From NCBI RefSeq assembly GCF_001039355.2, contig NW_019774825.1:223537-287536 (forward strand): a stretch of DNA of 64,000 nt, in the 5' to 3' direction. The position numbers were made by a program, and so were the translations under genes. The DNA is from Lingula anatina. Lineage: Eukaryota; Brachiopoda; Lingulata; Lingulida; Lingulidae. The notes beneath the pieces were generated by a model that had not been told where the DNA came from, did no database searches, and saw nothing but the letters and a program-made list of their open reading frames with translations. Positions 35,341 to 47,995 of this stretch are shown here, piece by piece (position 1 is the stretch's first letter; every line of letters begins with the position of its first letter).

Positions 35341-37022
35341 ATGAGTGGTCCTTCACATGTCTTCTTGGTTATATCAAAACTAATTATTAGAAATATACGT
35401 GTGAACTATATTTCTAAGCGGTGCAGACGGTGTGTTCCAAGGCACTTCCGTCAACAAAGCAACATGCCACCGAAACGTAAAAACGTGCCAAGCAAGAAAG
35501 ATGAAAAAGAATCTGCAAAAACCAAGAAGAAAACGAAAATATCAGGTGAAGTTATAAGTGCATACGTGTGTGAAAGTTTGTGGATATAGAACATTAAAAA
35601 AAAAAAACAAGTGAACTGCTTTTGCAAGGAGGGAAAAGATTCACTACCAGTAAAACTACTACTAGTACTGAGTAGTACATGTAACTATACTGGTACAAAT
35701 GTACATGTACAGTAGTACTGTATAACAATGGCATTGCACACTCTCGGTTGTCACCTAGTACAAACCACCTTCTGGTAATACTCAAAATTGATCTTGGGTT
35801 TAGTCATCACTTCCATTTTAATTTATTATTATATAACTACTGTTTATCATGTTGCTATTAATTATTATTCTTTTGTGAGCAAGTGACTCAGCGAGTGGAG
35901 CAAACCTAACATGCGGTGTGATAATAAAATACTTTATTCATATCTATACTATGTAATTGTGCTGCTATCTGTCTTTATATTTATCTACTTATTTATTTGA
36001 TGTAGTTAGATGTAAAGCCCATGATCTGATGATTGTGCCCTATATGTGAAGGTGTTTATCAATAAAGAATTGTATGGATCATTGTTCCTAGGTTGAAAGG
36101 TAACTGAATAGCAAAACCTCATTACATAACTTCAGAATACCACATACAGTATGCATAAACCCAGAAAACATTTTTACTAGACTACAGGGCATAATAAAGT
36201 CATGTAAATGTATAGCATGAAAATTCATGCGTTAGCACTCCAATTGATGATTCTGATATGTACTGTCTGTGCTAACATGAATTTTCGTGCTAGAAAATGT
36301 ATAGATAAAAAATAACAGTTTAAAATAGACAACTACTCAAAGATACATGGAATTAACATGAGTATTAAAGAAAGGAGGCTAAATACCACTTTAAACAATA
36401 ATAAAAATTATCTTTTTATAAATATAATGTAGATTCCAAGAAAGGCGCCAAAGTTAAAACCAGTGAACCACCTCCCCACAAGGACGAGAGTACGAAAATT
36501 GCATCATCCAATCTTGATCTCTTACACTACTTGACTGAAGAATCATGGAGATCCCTCTTGAAAGAAGAGTTCAGCAAGGATTACTTCAAAAATCTGACTG
36601 CCCAGCTGAGTAGAGATTATGCAGCAGAAAAGGAAATCTTTCCACCAAGAGAACTCATCTTTAATGCACTGAATGCTGCTCCAGTAGATAAGGTGTGGCA
36701 TAGTTTACTTTCTCAGCTTCTTTTTTAATCCCCTCTTCTTCATCCCTTGATCCTACTATCTCTCCCTCTGTTCTGTTAAAAAGACACTGTCTCTCTTTTC
36801 ATGCACTAATGCATGGTTAGAATTCTATTGAGACAATTAGTTTTCTCTTTTCCCTCTCTCTCTCTTTCTTTTCTCTCTCTCCTCTCTCTCCCCCCCCCTC
36901 TCTCTCTCTCTCTCTTTATTCATGTAATCATACATTTCTTTGAAACAATATTTTACTATTTCAATACATTGCAGGTAAAAATCGTTATTCTTGGACAGGA
37001 TCCATACCATGATAATGGGCAG
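35341..37022 (+). pseudogene. Uracil-DNA glycosylase exons 1-3, truncated copy
   Basis: Exons 35464-35545 (or from the upstream ATG at 35341), 36433-36692 and 36975-37022 match the first three exons of the complete gene at 41272-44472. GQDPYH, with the catalytic aspartate, is present. The last two exons, with the DNA-binding HPSPLS loop, are missing because the block ends at the N at 37638. No premature stop is seen, which fits an allelic copy better than a decaying pseudogene. Confidence 0.8.
36838..36920. repeat. CT-rich tract, block A
   Basis: Pyrimidine-rich run upstream of UNG exon 3; block B has a shorter version at 42798-42858. Confidence 0.85.
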
Positions 37023-37813
37023 GTAAGCAATATGTCTGGGAAATGAGCTTCACCTTGGTTGAAAAATATTTTGCTAAGTTTAAAATCAGAAGAGGAAATT
37101 TTTTGTCAGGTGAGTCTACAAAGGTAATCATGGATGGCATCATTTAAGCACTTGAATATCTTTATTTCATTGTCAGAAAATTAAAGGATATTGATACAGT
37201 GTGCTTCATATAAATATTGTCAGCTTGAAAATGACTTTTCTCTTTATCGTAAAGGTAGAGGGGTATAGAAGTATATTTTGTGATTAATAACTAGTAAATG
37301 GCAAGAACATGCTTTATACAGGGGTCACAGAGAGAGATTGTTTTTCATGATATTTTGATTCTGAGATATTTTTCTGGCTATTCGTCAGCTGTGCACGTTT
37401 CTGTACCATGTTCAGCTTAACATTTTGCACAACAATGACAACATCATTATTCTGATATCTGGTAGAGAGTATGAATATATGCCTTCCATGTAGAAATGAC
37501 AGATTTTATGTCATACACAAAGGCATATAGCTTTTAGCAGATGGTAAGGGATTTCAGTTAAAATTCCAAAAGATGGCCAGGAAAAACATAAATCAGTTGA
37601 AGGTGTACAGCGAGCTTTAAGGACAAACCATTCCTAANAATTATGCTATAAAAGGGGATATCCTCCCTGTCACATGTGCTCCACAAGTTTGTTTCCTGCT
37701 GGTTAGTTAATTTGCCAGGTCCATTTCCATTCAGATGACTCTCTTACATAATAGCCTGCCTAATTAGTTGTCATTTACTCATAGCTTACCAGCACAGTTG
37801 AAATTGCTAAGAT

Positions 37814-38030
37814 AGCATTCAGATAGACACATTGTATTAGTTGGGCTGGTCCAACCCTACAGGGGCTCTCGCTAAGTGCAATCAGTTTGACTGAATGACA
37901 TGTCTCCTGAGGCAGCTAAGAAGTAATTAACTTAAACATGTAGACAAGTAAGCTGATTCCACTGATTGCAATTAGCAAGAATCCCCCTCAGAGTTGGACT
38001 CAACTAGCATGATGCGTCTATCTGAATGCT
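37814..38030. mobile_element. AGCATTC-family MITE, block B
   Basis: Block-B counterpart of 31185-31401, same 15-bp inverted ends. Confidence 0.75.
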
Positions 38031-38067
38031 TCCTAAGATTTAAAGCTCACTGTGAAAAGGTCTTTAA

Positions 38068-38282
38068 GACCCCATTCCCAGAGATTAGATCGATCTACTT
38101 TAGATTGACCTAACTCCCTGGGGGTTCACGCTAAATAGCTGTCAGCCGAGCGGGCATGAAAGTTAATTACCCCCTTACAACTTGTAGTAGGCAGGGCGGA
38201 CATTTAAGCCGGATATTCTGACAGTAATCTAGTGAGACTTCCCGCGGAGATAGATCGATCTAAAAGCCCTGGGAATACGCCC
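38068..38282. mobile_element. PIF/Harbinger-type MITE, block B copy 1
   Basis: Counterpart of 31439-31653, flanked by TAA on both sides. Confidence 0.75.
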
Positions 38283-39301
38283 TAAAGCTTACATGCGGTA
38301 ACGGGCCCATTGAAAGACTTGGCAAAACATAGCAGGAACATTACTAGATGTTTTGATAACATCAGATATTATGATCTCTGTTTTGGTGCAAAAAAAAAAA
38401 AAAAAAAAAAAAGCTGTCTTTTAAACTTTGAACAACATAAACTTGCATTATAATTCCTCTACCTAGCATTCTATTTGTGAATAATCAATGGTGTACTTCC
38501 AAGGCATAAAACATCCTTTTTTTTATATCTTTCATGAAATTAATATAATTTTCATCCTTTAACAGTTTAAGGCAATTCAGAATTTTATATGCTTACTAGT
38601 ATGTGAGCCTAGGGCACAATTTGAATATCATACTGTATTTATAATCAAGTCAGCCAAGTATAAATGTACATGTTATCCTTATACACCCTTTTCAGAAATC
38701 TTATTCACTTGAAATAAAGACTTCCCAGTTTTGCTATACTTTCTTTTCACTAGTCTGATTTAGTTACTTACTTATCAATATCTGATAACCTTTTAGCAAT
38801 TTATCTTTCCTTAAGCTATGACCTTACATTGAAAGAACTACATAAAAATAATACTGGGTTTCAAAATGCTCACATATTTTAATTAAGCATGCCTTTAAGC
38901 AGTTAAATAAATGCAAATACCTACAAATTTTAAGATAATCATAATCTACTTAAAGAACATGTTACTGTTAAGTTATTTAAACACAACTTGCACTTTGAAG
39001 TATTTTTTTTAAGTCTCTCTCACTCTCTCAACACTAAAACATAACCTCTGTAAGTACATTTAAAGATAAAGTGACTTGGTAAAAAAACTAGTCTTTTGCT
39101 AATCCTTTAGTCAACTTCCACGTAAATCTATTATTCATTTATCTATTTGATTCTACTTTTTTCTATTTGACTTCTCCTTCTGTAACCCATCTGTTTCCCA
39201 AGTAATGACACAACAGTAGTAAGTCAATACAAAATGAATGTTTTATATGCTGAGATGTGGTGTGATAAACCTTGCTAAATCACTGGTTTCATTTCCCTTA
39301 A

Positions 39302-39520
39302 GACTGCATTCCCACAGATTTTAGATTGATCTATCCCTGTGGGGAGTCTCACTAGATTGCTGTCAGCGTAGCCAGCTTACTAGTAATTGTCTGTCCTGCC
39401 TACTAAAAGCTGTAAGTGGGTAATTAACTACCGTGTGCTCGGCTGACATCAATTTAGCGTGAACCCCCAGGGAGTTAGGTTGATCTAGATGGATCGATCT
39501 TAATCTGTGGGAATGCAGTC
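39302..39520. mobile_element. PIF/Harbinger-type MITE, block B copy 2
   Basis: Counterpart of 33343-33557. Here the first end reads GACTGCATTCCCACAG, an almost perfect match to the other end. Confidence 0.7.
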
Positions 39521-41271
39521 TACGACTCTTCAGCACACTGTAACACACTTGAGTTGACCCAGGGCTTGACCTAATTAGTAAACTACATGCTACTTTTTCT
39601 ATAGAATAGATTTGGTCTTTATTGCTTTAAACAAACAACTTGAATGACTATTTGTTTTCTTAACACACTGTCAGCATTACTTCCACCAAACACTCCAACT
39701 AAGGTAATAATGTTTCAAGTGTTTTGTAAGTGAAACCTTTTCCTTTTGCCCTCAGACATGAGCTTGGGTTTTAAAAAAAATGTCTCTGAACATTTACTAT
39801 GGGACCAAACACTTACAACGTAGTCTTTAGAGATTTAGCTGCCAAAATTGATTTTCTCAGGGCAAAAAGGGATTTCTCCTACTGAGGGACCATTACTCAA
39901 ACTGTCTCTGCACTTGGATTCAATGTTTTATGCCATTACTAATTGAATGATTTGTTAAAGAGAGTGAATATAATAGTTTTGAATGACAGGCCAGTCGATT
40001 CAGCAGAAACTATCGATATCAGGTACTTAAATTCGGAGGGTTTTATGGTTTTAAGGGCCTGAATTGGGAAAGATCTGTGTTCTGAAACAATTTCTCTTAA
40101 CCATACTCACTCTGGTTAAGACCCTTCCACAGCTTAATGAAAACAATCCATATGTTTTTTTCAATGGGCATAAAAGGCATCCGTGAAAAACGATCAAATA
40201 TTTCAAGATTCTGAGGCTTCTACAAAAGCTTGGCACTCTGACAAGTAATTCAATGTACAATGTATTAAATATAATTATAACTTTTCAACAAAAATCCAAA
40301 TATCAAATTTTCACATCAAAACAGCTAGCTAAACTCTCTTTTATGCATAAAAAGACTACATCCTCCAAGAAAGGGGATATAAAAAAAAACTTGTTTTTAA
40401 CTTTTTTTTGTCATGACACCTAAATATGAAGCAAAATTCTGTTCCAGCTGTGAAATATGACTTACTACAACCTATGAACAACTGTGTAATGTGGATTATT
40501 TCGCCTTATTGTTCACAGTGGCATTGCCCAACACTTGAAACTATTCACATTCGAGTTTGGAATGTGAACATTTCTTTTCCACGCCTGTCACTGGGAAAAC
40601 TCTAATCGTCCCCCGACATAGGCTTAATATTGTTTTGTTGTATTTTTGATACTTTCACAATAACGCAACCGTCGGATCTGAGAGAAAATATTATTTGTAT
40701 TAAGTTCCGATTTTTATTTGAATTTTAATAAATTCTTATTTCAACCCCTCACAAAAATTAAATTCTGGCGAAGTAAAATTCGTGACATGACAGTCGGACA
40801 GGTAAAAAAGATACGTTAATTTTATTAGTACAAAACATAAAAAACAGTGTCTTTCTAGCGTAACCCTTCCCTTATGCCTGGTTGTCAAGATTGGGATCTT
40901 GAAGACTAAATCTGAGCACCCCACCCTCCTACACTGAGTGAAGACTGCACTCACTTGCAAACACCGGGCCTCCACCAGATAGATTCATATGCAATGCATG
41001 ATATTTCTGACACCAATTATCAACTATGAAAGGTTAAATAAACAAGGCATACCTTGTATTTCGCTGCAAACTCAAAGTCCAATGCTGTAATGGTCTATGT
41101 TTGCAAATTTGCCGCTAAATCCGAGCGAACAAACAAAATGCACCACATCCGGTACACATGCGCAACAAGCCAGGTGCGCTGAAAGTAGTTTTCCATTTAG
41201 ATAAATGCGCGTTTCGTTTCGACTGAACTGAACGGCTTTTAAGTTTTTGCACTGAATTTCATTGATGTGGC

Positions 41272-44141
41272 ATGTGTGGTCGTTCACATGCCTTCTTGAT
41301 TATATCAAAACTAATTATAACAAATATACATTTGGACTATATTTCTAAGCGGTGCAGACGGTGTGTTCCAAGGCACTTCCGTCAACAAAGCAACATGCCA
41401 CCAAAACGTAAAAACGTGCCAAGCAAGAAAGATGAGAGTGAATCTGCAAAAGCCAAAAAGAAAATGAAAATATCAGGTGAAGTTATAAGTGTACACGTGT
41501 GTAAAAGATTGTGGATATAGAACATTAAAAAAAAAACAAGTAAACTGCTTTTGCAAGGAGGGAAAAGATTCACTACCAGTAAAACTAACTAGTATGTGCT
41601 GTAGCATACAGAACATGCAACTACACGTATACTGGTACAAATGTACATGTAAAGTAGTACTGTATAACAGTAGCATTGCACACTCTCGGTTGTCACCTAG
41701 GACATGCCGCCTTCCTGATAATACTCAAAATTGATCTTAGGTTTAGTCATCACTTCCATTTTAATTTATTATTATACTGTAACTACTGTTTATCATTTTG
41801 CTATTAATTATTATTCTTATGTGAGCAAGTGACTCAGCGAGTGGAGCAAGCCTAACATACGGTGTGATAATAAAATGCTTTATTCATATCTATACTATGT
41901 AATTGTGCTGCTATCTGTCTTTATATTTATCTACTTATTTATTTGATGTAGTTAGATGTAAAGCCCATGATCTGATGATTGTGCCCTATATGTGAAGGTG
42001 TTTATCAATAAAGAATTGTATGGATCATTGTTCCTAGGTTGAAAGGTAACTGAATAGCAAAACCTCATTACATAACTTCAGAATACCACATAAGTCTACA
42101 GTAATGCATAAACCCAGAAACATTTTTACAAGACTACAGGGCATAATAAAGTCATGTAAATGTATAGCATGAAAAATCATGCGTTAGCACTCCAATTGAC
42201 GATTCTGATATGTACTGTCTGTGCTAACATGAATTTTCATGCTAGTAAATGTATAGATAAAAAATAACAGTTTAAAATAGACAACTACTCAAAGAAACAT
42301 GGAATTAACATGAGTATTAAAGAAAGGAGGATATATACCACTTTAAACAATAATAAAAATTATCTTTTTACAAATATAATGTAGATTCCAAGAAAGGCGC
42401 CAAAGTTAAAACCAGTGAACCACCTCCCCACAAGGACGAGAGTACAAAAATTGCATCATCCAATCTTGATCTCTTACACTACTTGACTGAAGAATCATGG
42501 AGATCCCTCTTGAAAGAAGAGTTCAGCAAGGATTACTTCAAAAATCTGACTGCCCAGCTGAGTAGAGATTATGCAGCAGAAAAGGAAATCTTTCCACCAA
42601 GAGAACTCATCTTTAATGCACTGAATGTTACTCCAGTAGATAAGGTGTGGCATAGTTTACTTTCTCAACTTCTTTTTTAATCCCCTCTTCTTCATCCCTT
42701 GATCCTACTATCTCTCCCTCTATTCTATTAAAAAGACTCTCTTTTCATACACTAATGCATGGTTAGAATTCTATTGAGACAATTAGTTTTCTCTTTTTCC
42801 CCTCTCTCTTTCTTTCTCTCTCTCTCCTCTCTCTCCCCTCTTTCTCTCTCTCTCTTTATTCATGTAATCATACATTTCTTTGAAACAATATTTTACTATT
42901 TCAATATATTGCAGGTAAAAATCGTTATTCTTGGACAGGATCCATACCATGATAATGGACAGGTAAGCAATATGTCTGGGAAATGTGCTTCACCTTGGTT
43001 GAAAAATATTTTGCTACATTTAAAATCAGAAGAGGAAAATTTTTGTCAGCTGTGTCTACAAAGGTAATCATGGATGGCATCATTTAAGCACTTGAATATC
43101 TTTATTTCATTGTCAGAAAATTAAAGGATATTGATACAGTGTGCTTCATATAAATATTGTCAGCTTGAAAATGACTTTTCTCTTTATCGTAAAGGTAGAG
43201 GGGTATAGAAGTATATTTTGTGATTAATAACTAGTAAATGGCAAGAACATGCTTTATACAGGGGTCACAGAGAGAGATTGTTTTTCATGATATTTTGATT
43301 CCGAGATATTTTTCTGGCTATTCGTCAGCTGTGCACGTTTCTGTACCATGTTCAGCTTAACATTTTGCACAACAATGACAACATCATTATTCTGATATCT
43401 GGTAGAGAGTATGAATATATGCCTTCCATGTAGAAATGACAGATTTTATGTCATACACAAAGGCATATAGCTTTTAGCAGATGGTAAGGGATTTCAGTTA
43501 AAATTCCAAAAGATGGCCAGGAAAAACATAAATCAGTTGAAGGTGTACAGCGAGCTTTAAGGACAAACCATTCCAAATGTGTTTCATTTTCCGCATGTGC
43601 CAAAATTAAGCCGGCCTATACATTGTAATGAAAATGATATGTCTTAGTAGCAACTTGTCTCTCTCTGTCTCACTTTATCTTTCTTTTTGCAGGCCATGGG
43701 TATGGCATTTTCTGTCCCTCGTGACTTTCAGCCTGTCCCTCCATCTCTGAAGAATATGTACAAAGAACTGGCTGTAGATATCCCAGGATTCCAAATTCCA
43801 TCCCATGGGTCTCTGGAGACGTGGGCGCAGCGAGGGGTGTTGCTGCTAAATGCAACACTAACTGTGGAGTAAGATGAGGATTTCAGAGTTTGGCGATTGA
43901 GTTTTAAATTTGACCAAGTTTATCATCAATATTTTTCACTTAATGCATTTTATTTACTGACTGATTCCAAAACACGATAAATGAATAGAAAAATAAATTT
44001 CCCTTTTTCTCCTCAAGCATTTGGACCCACCAGTGTTGTAATTTTTTAAAAATTTTATTTGGAAGAGCCCATCAGCCTATATCCCACTCCTGATGGATGG
44101 CAAATGTTCGTTCACCTGCTCTATCATCACTCATATCAGTA

Positions 44142-44181
<40 letters not shown>

Positions 44182-44472
44182 TTTTCCAGGGCCCATCAGC
44201 CAAACTCCCACTCCAAATATGGATGGCAGAAGTTCACTGACTCAGTCATCACTCACATCAGCCAGGATTGCCGCGGGGTGGTGTTTATCCTGTGGGGAGG
44301 TTTTGCACAGAAAAAGGAGAAATTAATCGATGACAGCAAGCACTGTGTTATAAAAGCAGCCCACCCCTCTCCTCTCAGCTTTAATAAATTCTTTGGCTGC
44401 AAATGTTTTTCTAAGGCTAATGATGCTCTTGTTAAAATGGGCCGTGATCCTGTGAATTGGAGTATTGTTTGA
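41272..44472 (+). CDS. UNG: Uracil-DNA glycosylase, complete, dual start
   Basis: Removes uracil from DNA to start base-excision repair. Exons: 41272-41476 (or from ATG 41395), 42385-42644, 42915-42962, 43693-43868, 44190-44472; phases join cleanly. From ATG 41395 the protein is 282 aa, from 41272 323 aa; human UNG1 and UNG2 are 304 and 313 aa. Motifs in order: GQDPYH (catalytic Asp and water-activating loop), LLLNATLT (beta-strand next to the uracil pocket), AHPSPLS (His and minor-groove loop), then FFG-like [11 protein letters not shown]. The short form starts [12 protein letters not shown], lysine-rich like a nuclear signal; the 41 extra residues of the long form are hydrophobic then arginine-rich with few acids, like a mitochondrial presequence. 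The variable N-terminal region is encoded by exons 1-2. A partial relic of exon 5 lies in intron 4. Confidence 0.93.
44064..44140 (+). pseudogene. Relic partial copy of UNG exon 5 in intron 4
   Basis: About 77 bases match the start of exon 5 (44191-44265) with roughly 75% identity, including GCCCATCAGCC, CCCACTCC, GGATGGCA and ATCACTCA.ATCAG. The relic lacks the AG acceptor of exon 5 and is separated from it by an (ATT)n tract. It looks like an old internal duplication. Confidence 0.75.
44146..44179. repeat. (ATT)n just upstream of UNG exon 5
   Basis: About eleven ATT units ending ten bases before the acceptor of exon 5; it replaces the usual polypyrimidine tract. Confidence 0.9.
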
Positions 44473-44742
44473 ACTGCTAGACAAAGGGTACAGTTTAGCA
44501 CATGTATTTGTGCAAAATAAGTACATGCACATGTTAGTTTGTGGTTGTGCATGTGCGCATGTAGGTGTTTGTGGTTTGTGGCCAGGAATTTAAAAGAGCA
44601 GCTCATTTTCTTTAAAATTTGACTTTTTTCCGTCAGACCTACATGTGCATCAGGACAGGTCACATTTTGACTGCAAGTGGACCTTTTCTCAGCCAAGTTT
44701 GGTTCTTCTGTCTACAGGCCTTATATGAAAGGAAGAGATTTA

Positions 44743-44957
44743 CACCCCATTTCCATAGATTAGATCGACCTACTTTAGATCGACCTAAATCCCTGGGGGT
44801 TCACGCTAAATAGCTGTCAGCTGGGCGGACACGAAAGTTAATTACCCCCTTACAGCTTGTAGTAGGCGGGATGGACATTTAAGTCGGATTATCTGAAAGT
44901 AATGTAGTGAGACTCCCCGCGGGGATAGATCGATCTAAAATCTATGGGAATAGAGCC
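44743..44957. mobile_element. PIF/Harbinger-type MITE, copy downstream of UNG
   Basis: 215 bp, ends CACCCCATTTCCATAG and GGCTCTATTCCCATAG, perfect TTA target duplication (44740-44742, 44958-44960). About 85% identical to the copy at 31439. Confidence 0.8.
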
Positions 44958-44960
44958 TTA

Positions 44961-46424
44961 GAGTAGGAGTGAAAAAGTGCCAATCTAAATTGTCATGTGT
45001 ATTGTGTAAAGAAAATACACAAGTCCTGCAGTTATATATATATATATATATGGATGACTTAAAGATGCATACAAAGTCAATTTTTTGTCACAAAAACCAA
45101 CCAAATGCCAGCATATAGTTTCAAGTAGTATAACTAAGAGAATTACGAAAAGGCATTGTTTAATTTTACCCGAAAATGATGTTTGAACAGATTTTTCTGC
45201 TGGCATTCTAAGCTGTATGTCAATGGGGCAGGAAAGTAGGTCACGAAAGTAGGTTAAATTTACAACCAAAAATTTAAAGAAAGGAGCAGTCTAAAGGTCT
45301 TTTATGGCTGATCGAGTGATTTATCCACTTTATCCCTTGGCATGTCAAATTTATTTGAGTCATATAAGAATCTAATAGAAGTGGTTTACATGTGTTACTG
45401 GGAATCCACGCTCCACCAATGCTCGGTTTGTATGTACCTTTAATGTGTTACAATATCTGTGTGTAGCCTGTGACATTGTGGATATTTTCTTAATATTAAC
45501 TCTTGCTGCTAAGCTATTAATAAACTATGGGCACATTCATATTCACAAACCACACAAGCTGGGTCAGTCCAACTCTGCAGGGATTCTTGCTTATCAGCGC
45601 ACAGTGGTTAATTTCCCCTCTAGCTGCTTGTCAGACAATTAAACTGGTTGCACTTTAGCCAGAATCCCCCCCTGTAGTGTTGGGTTGACCAAGCTAGTAC
45701 ACGTATGATATGTGAATCTGAGTGCAGTCTATGATACACTGTTATCAAGATCAAAATGTATTGTTACAAACTTAGTTTTAACCAACAGGATGTGATATTG
45801 TACTGTGATACTATACTGTGCCACTAAACTGATGAATGTGTATGAATGATATTGTAAAATATAATAACAGGACCATCTCAGATGGCAATTATCTAAAATG
45901 TATATGTATTAAGGTTGTCAATGTATGATGTTATTTGCCTTCCTCTGCTTCTTCATCCTTCAATTTTCCCACAGGGTATAATTTATATCATTAGACATAC
46001 CATATTGTTGTGACTTTTACAAATAGCAAGTGAGGCATATATGTTTTTTGAAAAATTTTATATAATATAATATAATAGGTAAAATGGGGAGTTAAAATTT
46101 TTATTGAGGATATACAATGACTTTGATTTTGTAATTGATATTCATACAGTCCTTACCCGGAGCTTAAGATATGATGCAGGTCATCTTGTTAATTAAGGAA
46201 CCTCTATTACTAGCCATCTTAGAGACAGGTAATTTGGTTTCTAATTCTTACTTGTGAAAAAGATATGAAGAGTATAATAATATTTGATAATATTAGATAT
46301 TGTGCATATGTGTTCAGTCAAGTTTTTTTTCATCAGTATCTGTAATTGCTGTTTGAATAGTATCCATAAATTGATCAAGTTAAGTTGTGTAAAATGAGTT
46401 TTAAATATATTGTTGTTATATTGC

Positions 46425-46459
<35 letters not shown>

Positions 46460-46638
46460 TACCAAGATCATGTGTATTACACGAAGAAAATTGTTATTTA
46501 TGCTCATTAACTCAATGTTTTAAATTACTTCATATTGTTTATATAAATGTTTACCACAAAAACATTTTCAGTAACATTTGTTTGCAATTGCAAATTTTTC
46601 TTTAATATGGAAATAAACCAAATTTGTCAAGGAGACCT
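44961..46638. other. Non-coding interval downstream of UNG
   Basis: No recognisable coding sequence. Contains (TA)n at about 45033-45051, an AGCATTC-family MITE relative at 45531-45725, (ATT)n at 46427-46457, and the left part of a short duplicated block. Confidence 0.6.
45531..45725. mobile_element. AGCATTC-family MITE, diverged member
   Basis: Ends GCACATTCATATTCACA and GCACTCAGATTCACA are inverted. The core GGTCAGTCCAACTCTGCAGG corresponds to the block-A element (CTGGTCCAACCCTACAGG) in the same order. Confidence 0.65.
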
Positions 46639-47183
46639 GGGCCCCGTATCTCGAAAGCATCGCGCATTGCGACCGTGCGCAAGCCTCTCGATTCCATAAC
46701 TCGCCCATACTCGCCCGTACTCGCCCCATATAATACATTGTAGCCTCTATGTCATATCGCTATTCGAATACGCGATGCTTTCGAGATACGGGGCCCTGGA
46801 AGTTTTGAAGGCACAGTTTTCGAAGACGTTAACTCATCAAAACATATTTTTATCTCGCTTTTACCATTATATCTCATTGAAAGCAAATCGGTTAAAAATT
46901 CTGCATAAAACTAATAAAAAATGTGTTGCCTGTGATCAATCTTTATTTTTCTTTTTGGATATAATTGCATTTTTCACATTCATGTAATTGCGCACCGTAT
47001 TTAGAATATACACTTGTCTTATCCTCTAGCAGAAGACCGTTGCCTTAGGATGACAAACCGGCGGGTGGTGCTGATTTTGGCTCAATCCTCGGGGAGTAAA
47101 AGACCTGGGAAATTTAAACGGATAATGTACAGACATTGTTGAACATGCACGCGCGTCGCATTTAAAGATAAAGATGTGTTTCC
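46343..47183. repeat. Duplicated 0.85-kb block, copy 1
   Basis: Nearly identical to 47245-48098, and ends exactly at the N at 47184. Differences include the (ATT)n length. It carries a copy of the short terminal exon of the secreted peptide gene (about 47089-47111) that has no upstream exons. Confidence 0.85.
46639..46796. mobile_element. GC-rich CTCGAAA MITE, copy 1
   Basis: Perfect 26-bp terminal inverted repeat beginning GGGCCCCGTATCTCGAAA. Read as GCCCCGTATC...GATACGGGGC it is flanked by CCTGG on both sides, a possible 5-bp target duplication. Much more GC-rich than its surroundings. Confidence 0.75.
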
Positions 47184-47328
47184 NTACCTAGGAAGGACTG
47201 AATTCACACTAGCGACACCTGGCGCCAAGCGGGCTGGTATTCCCCATTGCTGTTTGAATAGTATCCATAAATTGATCAAGTTGTGTAAAATGAGTTTTAA
47301 ATATATTGTTGTTATATTGCATTATTAA

Positions 47329-47329
<1 letters not shown>

Positions 47330-47371
<42 letters not shown>
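47330..47371. repeat. (ATT)n tract
   Basis: Longer than its partner at 46427-46457 in block copy 1. Confidence 0.9.
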
Positions 47372-47373
<2 letters not shown>

Positions 47374-47552
47374 TACCAAGATCATGTGTATTACACGAAG
47401 AAAATTGTTATTTATGCTCATTAACTCAATGTTTTAAATTACTTCATATTGTTTATATGAATGTTTACCACAAAAACATTTTCAGTAACATTTGTTTGCA
47501 ATTGCAAATTTTTCTTTAATATGGAAATAAACCAAATTTGTCAAGGAGACCT

Positions 47553-47710
47553 GGGCCCCGTATCTCGAAAGCATCGCGCATTGCGACCGTGCGCAAGCCT
47601 CTCGATTCCATAACTCGCCCATACTCGCCCCTACTCGCCCTATATAATACATTGTAGCCTCTATGTCATATCGCTATTCGAATACGCGATGCTTTCGAGA
47701 TACGGGGCCC
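47553..47710. mobile_element. GC-rich CTCGAAA MITE, copy 2
   Basis: Counterpart of 46639-46796 in the second block, same 26-bp inverted ends. Confidence 0.75.
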
Positions 47711-47995
47711 TGGAAGTTTTGAAGGCAGAGTTTTCGAAGACGTTAACTCATCAAAACATATTTTTATCTCGTTTTTACCATTATATCTCATTGAAAGCAA
47801 ATCGGTTAAAAATTCTGCATAAAACTAATAAAAAATGTGTTGCCTGTGATCAATCTTTATTTTTCTTTTTGGATATAATTGCATTTTTCACATTCATGTA
47901 ATTGCGCACCGTATTTAGAATATACACTTGTCTTATCCTCTAGCAGAAGACCGTTGCCTTAGGATGACAAACCGGCGGGTGGTGCTGATTTTGGC

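Larger units (their letters stand above)
31010..37637. repeat. Duplicated block A (5' part of UNG locus)
   Basis: Near-identical to 37639-43575 apart from a 629-bp MITE insertion, a ~35-bp insertion near 31690 and scattered differences. It ends at the single N at 37638, where block B begins abruptly. Confidence 0.9.
37639..43575. repeat. Duplicated block B (5' part of UNG locus)
   Basis: Second copy of 31010-37637, joined to it by one N. Unlike block A it runs on into UNG exons 4 and 5. Confidence 0.9.

Noticed and set aside
44059-44472. Unspliced 137-codon frame ending in UNG
   Set aside because: It reads through (ATT)n as poly-Tyr. The real exon starts at 44190 with a proper acceptor and phase.
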